Source: TMED14 sp041179465 (GTDB lineage: Bacteria > Bacteroidota > Bacteroidia > Flavobacteriales > Schleiferiaceae). Taken from it: DNA of 5,701 bases. The stretch lies in the NCBI GenBank assembly GCA_041179465.1, contig JBEGTJ010000088.1, positions 1 through 5,701 of the forward strand, read 5' to 3'. Within the stretch, counting starts at the first letter, position 1; every line of letters starts with the position of its first letter. Below are positions 4,772-5,701 of the stretch, one piece after another. The translations under genes and the position numbers were made by a program. The notes beneath the pieces are model-generated. The model did not search any database. It saw only the letters and a list, made by a program, of their open reading frames with translations, and was not told where the DNA came from.

Positions 4772-5701
4772 TTACTTCACCTCTTCGAAGTCGACGTCGG
4801 TCACGTCGTCGGCCGCGTTGGCCGATCCCGCGCCTGGGCCGTTGGCGTCTCCGCCGGCGGCGCCCTCCTGCTGGGCCTTGTACATCTCTTCAGAAGCGTT
4901 CTTCCAGGCCTCGTTGATCTGCTCCATGGCGGCGTCGATGGCGCTGATCTCTTGGCTGGCGTGGGCCTTCTTCAGGTTCTCGAGCGAAGACTCAATGGCG
5001 CCTTTCTTGTCGCCGAGCTTGTCGCCAAACTCGCTGAGCTGCTTCTCGGTTTGAAAGATCATTTGGTCGGCGGCGTTCAGCTTGTCGACGCGCTCCTTGG
5101 CGAGCTTGTCGGCGTCGGCGTTGGCCTCGGCCTCCTTCTTCATCTTCTCGATTTCTTCTTGGCTTAAGCCTGAAGAAGCCTCGATGCGGATCTTTTGCTC
5201 CTTGCCGGTAGCCTTGTCCTTGGCGCTCACATTCAAAATACCGTTGGCGTCGATGTCAAACGTAACCTCGACCTGGGGCACACCGCGGGGTGCGGGCGGA
5301 ATTCCGTCCAAGTGGAACCGACCGATGGTCTTGTTGTCTTTAGCCATGGGGCGCTCGCCCTGCAGAATGTGGATTTCCACGCTCGGCTGGTTGTCGCTGG
5401 CCGTGCTAAACACCTCCGATTTTTTGGTCGGAATCGTCGTGTTCGACTCGATCAAGCGCGTCATCACGCCGCCCATCGTCTCAATGCCGAGTGAAAGCGG
5501 CGTAACGTCCAGCAGCAGTACGTCTTTGACGTCGCCGGCGAGCACACCGCCTTGGATAGCGGCACCGATGGCCACCACCTCGTCGGGGTTAACGCCCTTG
5601 TTGGGTTCCTTGCCGAAGAACTTCTTCACAGCGTCCTGCACCGCGGGGATGCGGGTGGAACCGCCCACCATGATCACCTCGTCGATGTCGCTGGTGCTGA
5701 G
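4772..5701 (-). CDS. dnaK: Chaperone DnaK (Hsp70), C-terminal part (5' end outside window)
   Basis: The frame is open from the right edge to a TAA at 4772-4774, giving 309 residues, about the last half of a roughly 630-640-residue Hsp70. A GTG at 5675-5677 is an internal valine codon, not a start. The fragment opens with LSTSDIDEVIMVGGSTRIP, the end of the nucleotide-binding domain. Next come the interdomain linker DVLLLD (fragment residues 60-65) and DVTPLSLGIETMGG, then the substrate-binding beta domain, the charged helical lid (from about 180), a Gly/Ala/Asn-rich flexible stretch and the tail DVTDVDFEEVK. DnaK binds exposed hydrophobic peptide segments in an ATP-dependent cycle driven by DnaJ and GrpE and acts in folding and the heat-shock response. 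No frameshift or missing landmark is seen. The upstream promoter and any dnaJ or grpE neighbours lie outside the window. Confidence 0.97.
   Translation of the reverse strand, partial: LSTSDIDEVIMVGGSTRIPAVQDAVKKFFGKEPNKGVNPDEVVAIGAAIQGGVLAGDVKDVLLLDVTPLSLGIETMGGVMTRLIESNTTIPTKKSEVFSTASDNQPSVEIHILQGERPMAKDNKTIGRFHLDGIPPAPRGVPQVEVTFDIDANGILNVSAKDKATGKEQKIRIEASSGLSQEEIEKMKKEAEANADADKLAKERVDKLNAADQMIFQTEKQLSEFGDKLGDKKGAIESSLENLKKAHASQEISAIDAAMEQINEAWKNASEEMYKAQQEGAAGGDANGPGAGSANAADDVTDVDFEEVK

Overview
The window is about 5.7 kb of GC-rich DNA, almost fully coding. It looks like a chromosomal segment of a member of the Bacteroidota, perhaps a high-GC Flavobacteriales-type lineage; the order is a guess. 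Three things point there. No gene has a recognisable Shine-Dalgarno sequence before its start. An exact copy of the Bacteroidota -7 promoter motif TAnnTTTG lies just before one start codon. The gene set and protein sequences (DUF2520 protein, KdsC-type HAD phosphatase, Maf, NhaC, CorA, a DPM1-like glycosyltransferase, and DnaK ending in DVDFEEVK) are typical of that phylum. No phage, insertion sequence, CRISPR, toxin-antitoxin, rRNA or tRNA gene is visible.

Layout, left to right. (1) A plus-strand block at 2-2935: the C-terminal half of a Rossmann/DUF2520 protein, then kdsC (ATGA overlap), then maf (GTGA overlap), then an nhaC-family Na+/H+ antiporter 32 bp further on. (2) A minus-strand corA-type Mg2+/Co2+ channel at 2886-3851, whose 3' end overlaps the 3' end of nhaC by 50 bp. 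(3) A 38-bp divergent intergenic gap with a -7 element so close to the next start that the transcript should be leaderless or nearly so. It drives a plus-strand family 2 glycosyltransferase at 3890-4609. (4) A 162-bp intergenic stretch (4610-4771) made of fifteen in-phase units of a degenerate 8-bp repeat (consensus GGCTAACT), starting on the last base of the glycosyltransferase stop codon and running into a bidirectional hairpin terminator. (5) The C-terminal half of dnaK on the minus strand, running off the right edge.

The genes are mostly housekeeping and not obviously one pathway. KdsC makes Kdo for lipopolysaccharide, and the glycosyltransferase may also serve envelope glycans or lipid-linked sugars. 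Maf is a nucleotide house-cleaning enzyme, NhaC and CorA handle cations, and DnaK folds proteins. The two overlapping junctions suggest translational coupling of the DUF2520 gene, kdsC and maf.

I found no convincing new multi-gene system. The feature least explained by ordinary annotation is the 8-bp repeat array between the glycosyltransferase and dnaK. It keeps perfect phase despite many substitutions, carries stop codons in all six frames, and contains alternative hairpin-forming segments beside the shared terminator.
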